A stretch of DNA of 52,500 nucleotides. It comes from Mesostigma viride. Its lineage: Eukaryota; Streptophyta; Mesostigmatophyceae; Mesostigmatales; Mesostigmataceae. The stretch spans positions 2,692,975 to 2,745,474 of the forward strand of contig RPFO01000253.1 of NCBI GenBank assembly GCA_009746045.1. Direction: 5' to 3'. Below are positions 40,250 through 50,036 of the stretch, piece by piece. How positions within the stretch are numbered: the stretch's first letter is position 1; each line of letters starts with the position of its first letter. A program made the position numbers and the translations under genes. The notes below the pieces were generated by a model. The model had not been told where the DNA came from. It ran no database searches and worked only from the letters and a program-made list of their open reading frames with translations.

Positions 40250-41771
40250 ATGAGGCGGGCACGAGTAGCACCACCTCACCGGCGCCGCCGGGGCGCGCTG
40301 CTTCCTGCTGGGAATTCCCTCTCAACCGTTCCAGCTATTCGCGACGAGCAAACCCCCTGCTTGGGGTCGCCAGAACCCCTTGACTCGCTTCATCGTGTTG
40401 AAGGAAGACCACTACAAATTATTGGGGTACAAAATCTTGGCGCTTCACCGACGACTCCAGTCCACGCACGCCCATCAGTCCAGCATGCACTTATATCACG
40501 TTCACAGGCTTCTGTCGATGGTATCTACTGGCACAGCAGCGCAGGGAGCGATCCAGCCACCAGCCACTCATGGAGACTGCACTCAAAACTCTCACTATCC
40601 ATCCCCTCCTGGCATTCTCCTTTCCTCCGGCACGCCTCCACCTCCCATCACAATACCACTCCATCGGTTTCCCCGCAAGTGGGCAGCACACCGCAAGGGG
40701 GCCCGCTGCCGCCCCCCCCCTCCCACCTCCGCCGCGAGACCCTGGCGTCCCTGGCCGACCTCATGCTCTGCGCTGGCCGGGGTCACCGCCAGGGGTGGCG
40801 CGGCCCCAGGGTGGCCCGGCTGATCGAGCAACTCGCCCGGCTGGGCCATCCCGATGGCGCCGTGCGCGCGTATGCGGCCGCGTCGGAGCTTAAGCTGGCC
40901 GACACCTACTGTCGGCGAACGCTGTGGGCGGCTCTGGCGGGGGGGGGGTATACCAGAGACGTGCTGGCGCACGCTGCGGGGGCAGCAGCGGCGGGCGGCA
41001 GCGATATGGGGGGCGGAGGCAGGAGTGCCCGTCACCGTGCTGGCGTGGCCTCGGGTGCTGGCAGAACAAGCGCTGTGGATGTTGTTGGTGAAGGTGGCGA
41101 TGGCGACGGCAACAGCAAGAGCAGCCCCAGCGGCGCGCCCATCGATGCGGGTGCCAGTGGCAACTCTCGCGACAAAGCTTTGGATGCCAGCAGCAGCCTA
41201 GGCTTTCAGCATGCTGGTGCAGATGCCCGCAAGTCCCCGCAGCAAGTGGGTGTGGATGCCAGTAGTGACTCTCAGCCGCACGCGCGCCTGCGCTTGGCGC
41301 TATCCTCCTGCCCGCTGCTCCTCAACCCCAGTGACCTGGCGGCCATGTCCTGCGAGTGTGCGCGCGTGGGCGACGCGGACGGTGCGCTGGCTGTACTACA
41401 CGCCGCACTCGGCGCGCACAGCTCACAGGGAGGCAACAGTGGCCAGCATAGCAGCAACAGTGGTGACGTTGGCCAGCGCAGCAACAGTGGTGATGGTAGC
41501 CAAGGTGGCCAGGGCATGCAAGTCATGGAAAAAGAGGCCCTCCACGCCCCTTCCCCCCCCCCCGTTCCCCGCCCAACTGATCCCTAAGCTGGTCATCTAC
41601 CTTGCGCGTGCGATAGGCCGTGCGGGCAGGGTGGAGGAGATGGAGGGGATCGTGGAGGAGGCGATGCGGGTGGCAGCCGGGCAAGGCGCGGCGCTGGTGA
41701 AGAAGGACGTGCTCTATTCGGCGCTGCTGGCGGGGTATGCGGCCGTGGGAGAGGTTGGCCTCATGAAACAG
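40250..41771 (+). CDS. PPR protein gene, exon 1
   Basis: Starts at ATG 40250 with an Arg-rich, Ser/Pro-rich N-terminus (MRRARVAPPHRRRRG) suited to an organelle transit peptide. Helical PPR-like units follow: RVARLIEQLARLGHPDGAVR, LAAMSCECARVGDADGALAV and, after a shift, IPKLVIYLARAIGRAGRVEE with DVLYSALLAGYAAVGEVGLM. Low-complexity Gly/Ser inserts separate them (40990-41270 and 41405-41520). The frame changes at a C11 run (41553-41563); the joined reading matches PPR spacing, so a homopolymer error is likely. The exon ends ...AAACAG/GTGGGT with donor GT at 41772, phase 0. PPR proteins bind RNA in chloroplasts or mitochondria and guide processing, editing or translation. Confidence 0.75.
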
Positions 41772-41908
41772 GTGGGTGGCCCTGTACCCTATAGCAAGGG
41801 TGAGGCTGGCGTGTGGAGCAATGGCATGTGGATTGTTTCCCCTGGGACTGGCCACTTCTGTCGAGGCGTGAGCTTACAGCTGTCAGGGCAGTAGTCTGTC
41901 AAGGCATA

Positions 41909-41939
<31 letters not shown>

Positions 41940-42993
41940 AGCTCGGGCTCGGGCTCGAGCTCAGGCAGCATCGTCTCCCCGTCTTCCCTTGAGTTTTGTC
42001 CTTTACCCAGAGTCCAGGCACGTTTTGCTTCATGTTGCCGAACATCTGGCTCGACCCTGTGCTACAGCATAGCCGTCAGCTGTTGATGGCATGTGAATGT
42101 ATTTTATTAGCTGGCATGGTGGCTGCGCGATTTGGTCGCTTGCGTGGGATCATATGCAGTGTGCTGGGCTCTGCGTGCCGTCACATATTCTCAGCACCCA
42201 TTCGATTTTTATCCCATCATGTCATTGCCCACCCATGTCATTGCCCACCCATGTCATTGCCCACCCATGCCATTGCCCACCCATGTCGTTGCCCACCCTT
42301 GTCATTGCCCACCCATGTCATTGCCCACCCATGTCATTGCCCACCCATGTCATTGCCCACCCATGTCATTGCCCACCCATGTCATTGCCCACCCATGCCA
42401 TTGCCCACCCATGTCATTGCCCACCCATGTCATTGCCCACCCATGTCATTGCCGACCCATGTCGTTGCCCACCCATGCCATTGCCCACCCATGTCATTGC
42501 CCACCCATGTCATTGCCCACTCATGTCATTGCCCACCCATGTCGTTGCCCACCCATGTCATTGCCCACCCATGTCGTTGCCCACCCATGTCATTGCCCAC
42601 CCATGTCATTGCCCACCCATGTCATTGCCCACCCATGTCGTTGCCCACCCATGTCATTGCCCACCCATGTCGTTGCCCACCCATGCCATTGCCCACCCAT
42701 GTCATTGCCCACCCATGTCGTTGCCCCTCGAAAATCCCCCAAAGACCTCTCGAAAATGTCGATCTCTTCCTAATTTTTCTATACCACCCACTCCTCTTGA
42801 CCCTGCCCCAGTCTGCCCATCCCTCAACGGCGTGTTGTTTTGATCACTACAACGGTTTGTATGTCTCCACTCTGTTAATTAATATCCCATGATATACCTC
42901 GTGTTGTCAGTAACTGGCCTTCAAACAAATGTACGCCTTGTTCGACAAACGTACCAACGGCTGCATGCCACGAACACTTCCGCCCGCACACAG
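41772..42993 (+). other. Phase-0 intron of the PPR gene, with hexamer and 16-bp minisatellite
   Basis: Starts GTGGGT, ends CGCACACAG. Both neighbours keep the same PPR register (GLMKQ | VVSRMRAEG). It contains (GGGCTC)n-like repeats at about 41909-41960 and the minisatellite 42221-42726. Confidence 0.8.
42221..42726 (+). repeat. 16-bp minisatellite, about 31-32 copies
   Basis: Unit GTCATTGCCCACCCAT with three main variants at two positions (GTCATTG, GCCATTG, GTCGTTG). Because 16 is not a multiple of three, all three forward frames stay open, but this is intronic and not protein coding. Confidence 0.95.
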
Positions 42994-44235
42994 GTGGTGT
43001 CCCGCATGCGTGCAGAGGGTCTGCCCCTAGATCTCATCACCCTGAACATCCTGGCAGCCGCCCACGCGCGACAGGGCCAGCTGGCGGCATGCCTCGACAT
43101 CCGTCGCCAGATGGAGGCCGAGGGCATCAGCCCCGACCGCTTCACTTTCAACACCCTCATTTCTGCTTGCAGCCGGGGAGGGGATGTCAAGACCGCCTTG
43201 TCCCTTCTCGAGGAGATGCGGGCGAGAGGGGTGGTGCCGGACGCGTTCACCGTGACCGCGCTCGTGGCCGCGTGTGGCGCGGCGGGGTGGCTGGACCGTG
43301 CGTTCGAGCTGGTAGAAGAAGCGCAGCAAGCGGGGGTGGCCCCCAGCGTGGCCGTTTGCAACGCGCTCATATCGGCGTGCGAGCGCGCCAGAGACGTGGA
43401 CAGGGCTTTCTGGGTGCGGGAGACCATGATGGCCGGTGGGGTGGCTACGGCTTCTATCACGTCTAAGCCTACGCCTCCTCCTTCCTCGTCCTCTTCCTCG
43501 TCGTCCTCCTCGTTGCCGACTCGTAATTCTGGCGGGACCGGGCGGGGTGAAGACCAGTACCATATTGATAGCAGCGCGCAGGGCCAAGCCGGCAGCGGCG
43601 CGCGGGATCCAGCTCGTGATGATTCGGGTGCACAACCTGGTGGAGCCGGTGCGGCAAGTTGCCGGACTCCGCAGCTCATGAATGGTGACTCTGGTCATGC
43701 CGTAGTCATGGCTACCGGAGCACTGGAGGGGGGATTGAGAAAAGGGGTCAGGAAGGGGTTGCCGCGCCCTGACGCGGTCACCTACGGGTCCCTGATCGCT
43801 GCTTGTGCGACATCTGGCCAGGTGGACCGTGCTTTCGCCACACTGGAAGCCATGCGGGCGGCGGGTGTGCCGCGCGACGTGGTCGTCTATGGGGCGCTTG
43901 TGGACGCCTGCCGCCGGTCCCGCGACCTGCCCCGCGCAATGTCCGTGCTGGAGGGCATGAAGGCGGACGGCGTGGCCCCTAACTATGCCGTGTATGCGAT
44001 GCTGGTGGATACGTGCTGTCGGGTGGCGTGTGGGGAGGACACCCTGTTGGGGTTGCTGGAGGCGATGCGGAGAGATAAGGTGCCGGTGCGGGCGGCGGTG
44101 CACAGGTGGGTCGAGGCCCGGTTTGGGAAGGCGGGGGGCAGACTGCGGGGTGTGACCGGTGACGGGGGCCAGGGAGGGCCTGAGAGTGTCAGGAACAAGA
44201 TTCTGGGAGGATTGCGGGCGCTGAAATGTTGCTGA
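42994..44235 (+). CDS. PPR protein gene, exon 2
   Basis: Begins VVSRMRAEGLPLDLITLNIL and continues with clear 35-residue PPR motifs: CLDIRRQMEAEGISPDRFTF, TALSLLEEMRARGVVPDAFT, RAFELVEEAQQAGVAPSVAV and AFWVRETMMAGG. A low-complexity Ser/Pro and Gly insert (43450-43770) is followed by DAVTYGSLIAACATSGQVDR, AFATLEAMRAAGVPRDVVVY, AMSVLEGMKADGVAPNYAVY and a C-terminal LLEAMRRDKVPV block. That gives at least eight P-type motifs and no E/DYW editing domain. Stop TGA 44233-44235. The regular motif spacing across the splice junction supports the gene model. Confidence 0.85.
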   Translation: MVSRMRAEGLPLDLITLNILAAAHARQGQLAACLDIRRQMEAEGISPDRFTFNTLISACSRGGDVKTALSLLEEMRARGVVPDAFTVTALVAACGAAGWLDRAFELVEEAQQAGVAPSVAVCNALISACERARDVDRAFWVRETMMAGGVATASITSKPTPPPSSSSSSSSSSLPTRNSGGTGRGEDQYHIDSSAQGQAGSGARDPARDDSGAQPGGAGAASCRTPQLMNGDSGHAVVMATGALEGGLRKGVRKGLPRPDAVTYGSLIAACATSGQVDRAFATLEAMRAAGVPRDVVVYGALVDACRRSRDLPRAMSVLEGMKADGVAPNYAVYAMLVDTCCRVACGEDTLLGLLEAMRRDKVPVRAAVHRWVEARFGKAGGRLRGVTGDGGQGGPESVRNKILGGLRALKCC

Positions 44236-44815
44236 AAGTCTTGCTCAGCCTCGCTGAATGTTGTTGACTTGTCCAGCCTTTTCTACCTTGAGGCTGTTCC
44301 TAGCGCCATTTCGCAGCTTTGCACCGAGTACTTTGCAGGGTTGAGGGTACGTTGATTGAGTCGTAGAGTGAAACACATGGCTGTGAGGGAGATGGCAGTG
44401 CACTGCATGGGCGCTTGTTCACAGCGCAGCCTTGCTGGGGGATTTTCGGTCACTGGTCTGCTGGGATTAGATCATTCCACAATGCCCTAAGTAAGTACTT
44501 GCGTGTCATGCGCATGGGCATGCCACGGAGTACTAGGCTAATCTCTTCAGAAAATAATTACATGGAAGTTACAAATAGCGTCTGAATCATGCCCCAACCA
44601 CTACAGTCACTAGAGGGGGATATAATCCTCATCCGAGCTGTCCTCTGCTGTAACGGCAGACGAGGCGGTACCTTAGTAGTGTAGCGGCTATCCTCATGCC
44701 CGGCCATAACCTCCACCTGCGGACTTCTACCCTGGCTAGCAATGGTCTGCGGAGCCCGTGGGGAGAAAACAGGCGCATGCCCCTCAGGAAGGCAGCCCAT
44801 TTACATTTATCGCAG
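44236..44815. other. 3' flank of the PPR gene with a LINE 3'-UTR fragment
   Basis: No supported gene. 44488-44525 (minus strand) shares CGCATGACACGCAAGTACTT with the family-C LINE UTR near 34340. An 80-codon minus frame (44800-44558) has no recognisable domain. Confidence 0.45.
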
Positions 44816-45530
44816 ATTAATTAATTAATTAATTAGACTCGTGCTCCCGTTGGGGAGTCACGGAGCATTAACCCCGATGGATGGATGGATGGGTGTAAAC
44901 AGTCCTACCGGTCTAATCTATCTACATTGGCTACATACTACATCTATCTAACAGCATTCTAACTACAACATCTATCTAGGCAGCCGCACGCTGCCCTAGG
45001 GGAGCTATATGGCGTGCCTCCCGTGGGATTGCACACGCGGGCGCTTCCCCACTGGGGGGGGCTCGTTGTCCTCTATGACCTGGGCCCACTTGGCCTTGTC
45101 CATCATCTTCTTCCAAATCACGGAGAGGCCTAGGCCCCCCATGTCCTCTACCAGCTGTTCTTTGAAGGTGCGGGCCTTGCGGCGTCTAACATCACTGGGC
45201 CCAGCCCACGTCAGGAGGTGCCGGCCAGGCTGGGCTGGTCGCAGTCCTGCGGGGGGGCCACGTGAGGTGTCTACCTGGTTGGTGCGAGCTAGGTGTCCTA
45301 CTAGCTGCAGGCGTCGTTGCTTAATGGTGCTGGTGATATAGGGCATGCCCTGGTACAGGTCCTCATTGCGGACATGAGCAGCATATCCTACTCTGAAAAT
45401 GGAACGCAGCATGCTGGTGACCGCGCCGTCCAGCTTGCGGGCTAGGTCGGCGGTGAGGGTCCACGTCTCGGCTCCATACGTGAGAACAGGAAGCACGAGG
45501 ACCTTGAACAGGTCCTGTTTCTCAGATGTT
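44816..45530 (-). pseudogene. LINE family C, 5'-truncated pol C-terminus and 3' end
   Basis: Minus strand: KQDLFKVLVL-like start near 45530, then VLTYGAETWTLTADLARKLD, MLRSIFRVGYAAHVRNEDLY, STIKQRRLQLVGHLARTNQV and WAQVIEDNEPPPVGKRPRVQ to the stop near 45005. The 3' UTR ends at the hairpin CTCCC/GGGAG (44844-44857, read on the minus strand as CTCCC-CAAC-GGGAG) and an AATT-repeat tail at 44816-44836. The coding part is intact over its length, suggesting a fairly recent insertion. Confidence 0.8.
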
Positions 45531-45690
45531 ATCGCAGATGGCAGCCCATTTCTCCTTGTCTATCATGCGGGCGCGGAGTACAGGTAGTCCCAGAACCCGT
45601 GCATCCTCAAGCAGTTGTGTCACATAGGTCCGGGTCGTGCCGCGTCGGTGCGGGGCACGCGCATGCAAGTTTGCCCCAGTGGGTTGCGAC
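45531..45690 (-). pseudogene. Fragment of another LINE C-terminus (family D)
   Basis: The minus strand reads RTYVTQLLEDARVLGLPVLR followed by MIDKEKWAAICDN, the last part of a LINE pol, but clearly different from families A-C. It abuts the truncated family-C copy without spacer. Confidence 0.5.
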
Positions 45691-45699
45691 GGGACAATT

Positions 45700-46182
45700 A
45701 ATTACCGTAGTGGCTGAAATCACATTGCGAATAAATCTTTTCGAATGACCCCCCGAAAAGTGCTAAAATAATACTTCAATTTACCCCGTAAAGTATGAAA
45801 ACCGGGAGGCGCTACACCTGTTTCTGGCTGCAGGCCGCGGCGCAGCTAGATGAAGTGGAGCGCCGCGCTTGCCGCGCCGCGCCGCGTCGCGCCAGATTGA
45901 GAACGCGTTCAATTAGGGGCCCTGTTAGCACTGATTAGGGCCTTATGTCATACTGGTACTCACTTAATTGTCAGATAGGAACTGCGCTTGGTGGGTAATT
46001 AATGTACTTGATAGGTTAGAATCCAAGTCAGACACTGAACTAGGTGCCCTAATATAAACAAGCTCCCGGGCTCGAAGTTTACCTAACCCGGGCTGAACTT
46101 TCCCCGCAAAGTGTCAAAACCATGCAGAAAAACCCTCGAAAAATTATTTATTCGCAATGTGATTTCAGCCACTACGGTAATT
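45700..46182. mobile_element. 483-bp non-autonomous TIR element with 37-bp perfect inverted ends
   Basis: AATTACCGTAGTGGCTGAAA...GAATAAAT (45700-45736) is exactly repeated in inverse orientation at 46146-46182. Weaker inverse similarity continues inward (TTTTCGA..., ...GTCAAAACC). No ORF of note. I could not see a clear target-site duplication. It separates two LINE fragments and is probably a MITE. Confidence 0.8.
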
Positions 46183-46189
46183 CATTCAA

Positions 46190-47290
46190 ACTCGTGCTCC
46201 CGTTGGAGAGTCACGGAGCATTAACCCCGATGGATGGATGGATGGGGGGGTACACGCAATCCTGCCAGTCTAAGCTATCTACAAGCTATCTACAAGCTAT
46301 CTACAAAACAGTCCTACTATAGATCTATAGTGCCCGCGACCCTAGGGGTCTTGTCTAGCATGCCGTCCACGTGTGCAAACACGCTCCTTCCCCACTGCAG
46401 GGGGGTTGTTGTCCTCTATGACCTGGGGCCTGGGCCCTTTTGGCCTTGTCCATCATCTTTTTCGATCCCAATCACCGAGAGGCCTAGGCCCCCCATGTCC
46501 TCTACGAGCTGTTCTTTGAAGGTGCGGGCCTTGCGGCGCGTCTAACCTGGCTGGGCCCGGCCCACATGAGGAGGTGCCGGCCCGGCTGGGCGGGGCGCAG
46601 CCGTGCAGAGGGGCCCCGTGAGGTGTCTACTTGGTTGGTGCGAGCTAAGTGCCCTACTAGCATCAGGCGCCGCTGCTTGATGGTGCTGGTGATAAGTGGC
46701 AGGCCAAGGTACAAGTCCTCCTTGCGGACATGAGCAGCGTATCCTACACGATAAATTGACCGCAGCATGTTGGTGACCGCGCGCGCCATCCAGCTTGTTG
46801 GCAAGGTCGGCAGTGAGAGTCCACGTCTCGGCCCCGTACGTAAGAACACGGAGGACCAGGACCTTAAACAGGTCCTGTTTCTCTAGCTTGCCCAAGGGCT
46901 TGCGCCACAGGGCCCGGTATTGCGTAAAGCGTGCCAGGCGAGGGAGATACCGTGGTCCACATCGGCCTCGCAGCTGCCGGAGTAAGCTACCCAGCAACTT
47001 GACGCGGTCTCGATACAGGACTCGAGAGCCGTCAAGTAGAAAGAGGTCGGGCGGTGGCTGAGTGAGCCCAATCGCCAGAGCCTCAGTCTTCTTGCTGACT
47101 GCAAGCCCCACCACATGGGCCTCGATTGCTAGGCAGTCAAGCCACGTCTGCTCGTGCTCAGTGTCCTCGAAGAGGGTGATGTCGCCTGCATAGATGATGT
47201 CCGCCAGCCGAATCTCCGTGTTCGCCCCGCCATGCCAGAAATGGTTGGCGACCTGCACCCGTGGTTCCCTAACCACAATGCCCACGGCCC
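46190..47290 (-). pseudogene. LINE family C, second copy: RT C-terminal half and 3' end
   Basis: Minus strand: IRLADIIYAGDITLFEDTEH (motif C, but YAGD instead of YADD), QTWLDCLAIEAHVVGLAVSK, KKTEALAIGLTQPPPDLFLL, VLRVLTYGAETWTLTADLAN and, after frame changes, STIKQRRLMLVGHLARTNQV. The 3' end has the hairpin at 46197-46210 and a GGAT-repeat block at 46229-46244. The catalytic Asp-to-Gly change plus frameshifts mark it as dead. Confidence 0.75.
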
Positions 47291-47850
47291 GAATCGCTAT
47301 GAATGCCATACTTGGTCACACGCGGAGCCCCCACAGGCTTGGGGATGGTCTCCTTCATCACTACTTGCCATCTATCCTTGCGTGCCATCTGCCTCCATAT
47401 TACAGACAAATCAGGAGGCTGCCCGGGTGTGAGCCTGTCACGTCTAGTGTAGCACATGTCAATGCCGAGTCTATCACGAAAAGTCCACGGGTGGCGGCCC
47501 TGCCGCGCGCGGCCTGGGGCACGCCAAGTGAGGACATAACGCCCAGGCTGGGCAGGCTTGGTGCCAGCTAGTCTATCTGATGTGTCTACCTGATCTGTGC
47601 AGGCCAGGTGCCCGGCTAGGCCCAGGCCCCTGTGCCGAAGAATGTGGGAAACATAGGGAAAATCAGCGTACAAATCCTTATTACTAATGTGCAAACCAAA
47701 GGGGATGTTAAGGGCCTTGCGCAGCATCTTGGTGACGTTGCCGTCGAGGCGTTGCTCCAGCTCCTGCGTCAGTGTCCAGGTCTCGGCGCCGTAGGTCAGG
47801 ATCGTCAGAATGACGACCTTGAAGAGGTCACGCTTGACGATCCAGGGTAG
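47262..47850 (-). pseudogene. LINE family A, second copy (uninterrupted reference for the nested insertions)
   Basis: Minus strand: IVKRDLFKVVILTILTYGAE, MLRKALNIPFGLHISNKDLY, HILRHRGLGLAGHLACTDQV, RLAGTKPAQPGRYVLTWRAP and DRWQVVMKETIPKPVGAPRV. It is nearly identical to the plus-strand copy at 9770-10004 + 13276-13348 + 23729-24000 but lacks both insertions, showing the intact sites GGCCTAGCCGGGC and GCCCAGCCTGGGC. It joins directly to the family-C copy near 47290. Confidence 0.85.
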
Positions 47851-48229
47851 AGCGGGGTTGCTCTGTAATGCCGCTTAACCATGATGTAAGTCACCCAAGA
47901 AGCCAGAAAGCATGCACAATTTGCTTACACAACTAAACTGTATGCCAAGAACTCAGCAAATCTGCGCGTAACCACCTGTGAAAGACTGCCCAAGCAATAG
48001 AGCGAAATGCAGGCTGTAAACTTGGCAGCATATAATACATGCTGTCTGCCAAGCATTCACATCCTATCCAGGTTGCATTGCTGCACATATGTCATATTGC
48101 AGGAAAGTCTCTCATCTCTAAGGATAGAGCTCAAGGAAAGCAATGGAAAAAACTATCTAATGCAATGCCACTTATGCAGTATGGCCAGCAAAAGAACCAC
48201 TCTCACTTCCTTTCCAACATGGTCATTTG
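47851..48229. other. Intergenic stretch, nothing recognised
   Basis: AT-richer sequence without a supported gene, hairpin or repeat. Confidence 0.45.
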
Positions 48230-49157
48230 CTAAGAAGCTGATGCCAGCTTGTTAGCCTCTAGGCACGGGCTGGATGCCGTTGCAAAATGAGGCCGCGTAA
48301 GATCATGCACAAAACAAAACCGCCTGAGCAAGCTCATGCCCAAACGATTGTGGCAAAACAAATGCCAACACCTTACCAACAAGTTACCCTTGGCAACTTC
48401 AGCATTCCAGCAATAAATTGCACGAAATCGTAAGACATTGCTAGCAATCTGACGAAGCAACCGAAGCAAATGGCGAGCTTCCTGCAGGGAAACTGCCCGA
48501 AAAAAAGGCGAAGAGCCGGCGTTAGAGCACCTGCCTGCGCAAAAATGTTTGATGCATAAATTGTCACGCAAGTCCAAGCAATAAAAGCCATCATCCAGAG
48601 CCGAGGCGTCCAAGGGTGCGCCTTCCATGAATACGTCAAACGCGCCATGCGCAGGCCTGCCTGGGTTCTTACCGTCAATGCCGGTAATATAACAAGAACC
48701 GGGGAGCCTCGGCGCAAATTCGATAACCATTAAACTAGCTTCCTAATCGCTCTTTAGAGCCTACGTTGCCTCACAATCGCTGCCATTAAATTTCATTATC
48801 CGCAAAAGAGATTCAGTCCATCCTGGACCCCCGCGCCCGTAGCCGTTCGAGAAATTAGAGATACTGCGAACCGTATATTTCCCGCTATGAAATGAGGTCA
48901 TCAACTTGTCTTCTTCAAAACACAGCCATTTTTCTAGCTTTTTCCATGCCATATCGACTAACATTGCCTACAGGCACTCCGCCATGGCCACCTCCGCGAG
49001 GGTTTAGAGCTCCAGGCAGACTGGCACACCGTACGGACGGTGCCGCGAAGTTTTTGGCGCGGAAAATATTCGCCGCGTCCCTGACTGAACTGACTGATGA
49101 GTTATGACTCGGTCTGACTCTTGCCTGATGCCTGGGCGGCTGGGCAGTGGGCGGCAC
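48230..49157 (-). other. Possible unrecognised multi-exon gene
   Basis: Three ATG-started minus-strand frames follow one another: 49157-48915 (basic, Pro/Arg-rich), 48964-48761 (AWKKLEKWLCFEEDKLMTSF, GYGRGGPGWTESLLRIMKFN) and 48730-48230 (MVIEFAPRLPGSCYITGIDG, FDVFMEGAPLDASALDDGFY, then CLDLRDNLCIKHFCAG). The pieces are complex and unlike the transposons, and a donor-like CAG/GTGCTC occurs near 48534. I do not recognise a family. It would be divergent from the carbonic anhydrase gene that starts at 49527. Confidence 0.3.
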
Positions 49158-49526
49158 ATATGACGTATCATCGTCTAGCCTACGTCAGAAATGTCGACGT
49201 TTTGAAACGAGCCCATCCCGTGGCACGAGTACGCAAGTTTCTACTTTCTTGAGTTTCTTCATGTTCGAGTAATAAATCCAGATTTGAGGTTGCGTTACTT
49301 GCGTACAAATTTGAGTTCATTGTTGTAACTCGCTAAAACCTGGCCGACAACAACTGCGGCGACAGAACACCAACGTGCCTTGTTGACAGCTAGTTGACTT
49401 AAGCTTAAGATGAATGTTCCAAACTGCATCAACTGAGAACTGCCAAAGGCATTTCGAGCGGGGCGCGCGCCTGTGCTAATAGTTTCGCCGGAGCGGTTGC
49501 GGATATATACAAAACACGTTATTGAA

Positions 49527-50036
49527 ATGCCCTCGCCTGGCCAGCTGATTTCGTCGAAGCTGGTTATTAATGGCATCCACGCTGCGTCGAAAATTGTAGT
49601 TTTCCTTGCGGTTATCGTACTCCCGAGCGCACATGCTACTATCTCGGCAACGTTGGGAGGCAGTGAGATCGAAGACTACCCGTATGCAGTGGACTGGGAT
49701 GATGGCATGTGCGCCATTGGCGTGAAGCAGAGCCCCATTGATATCGCAACCTCCACTGTACATGTCGCTTCCACTGACGATGTGGTAAAGAGGTTGCGAA
49801 CCGACTGGAGGGCAGACTCCGATGGCATGCTCAAGGTGACCAATCACAATGTCGAGTACGAGCTGAGCGAGGAAGCATCCGCCCGTTCGACACTCATTTC
49901 TAACACCGGCGAGACGTTCTATCTCAAGCAGTTCCACGTTCACCATCCTAGCGAGCATTCTGTGGACGGTATGCTGTATCCTATGGAGGCGCATTTCGTC
50001 CACTTGAACGCCGCAGCAACCAAGGCAGCCGTGGTG
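49527..50036 (+). CDS. Alpha-carbonic anhydrase, exon 1
   Basis: Catalyses CO2 + H2O to bicarbonate and a proton. Start is ATG 49527 (MPSPGQLISS). Residues about 22-36 are a hydrophobic signal-peptide core (KIVVFLAVIVLPSAHA), so the enzyme is secreted or enters the endomembrane system. The catalytic part includes KQSPIDI, then FYLKQFHVHHPSEHSVDG with two zinc-ligand histidines (HxH) and the SEH signature, and YPMEAHFVH with the third zinc histidine. The exon ends at GTGGTG/GTAAGC (donor 50037), phase 0. In algae such enzymes serve CO2 uptake and are often CO2-regulated; no regulatory site was identified here. Confidence 0.85.

Noticed and set aside
40595-41035. Minus-strand ORF opposite PPR exon 1
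   Set aside because: Shadow of a GC-rich exon; PPR motifs lie on the plus strand.
42200-42730. CRISPR-like array
   Set aside because: The 16-bp units are contiguous without unique spacers, and the context is a eukaryotic intron.
42097-42892. Three overlapping Cys/His/Pro-rich repeat proteins that look like zinc-binding repeats
   Set aside because: They are translations of a 16-bp minisatellite inside the PPR intron, open in all frames because of the unit length.
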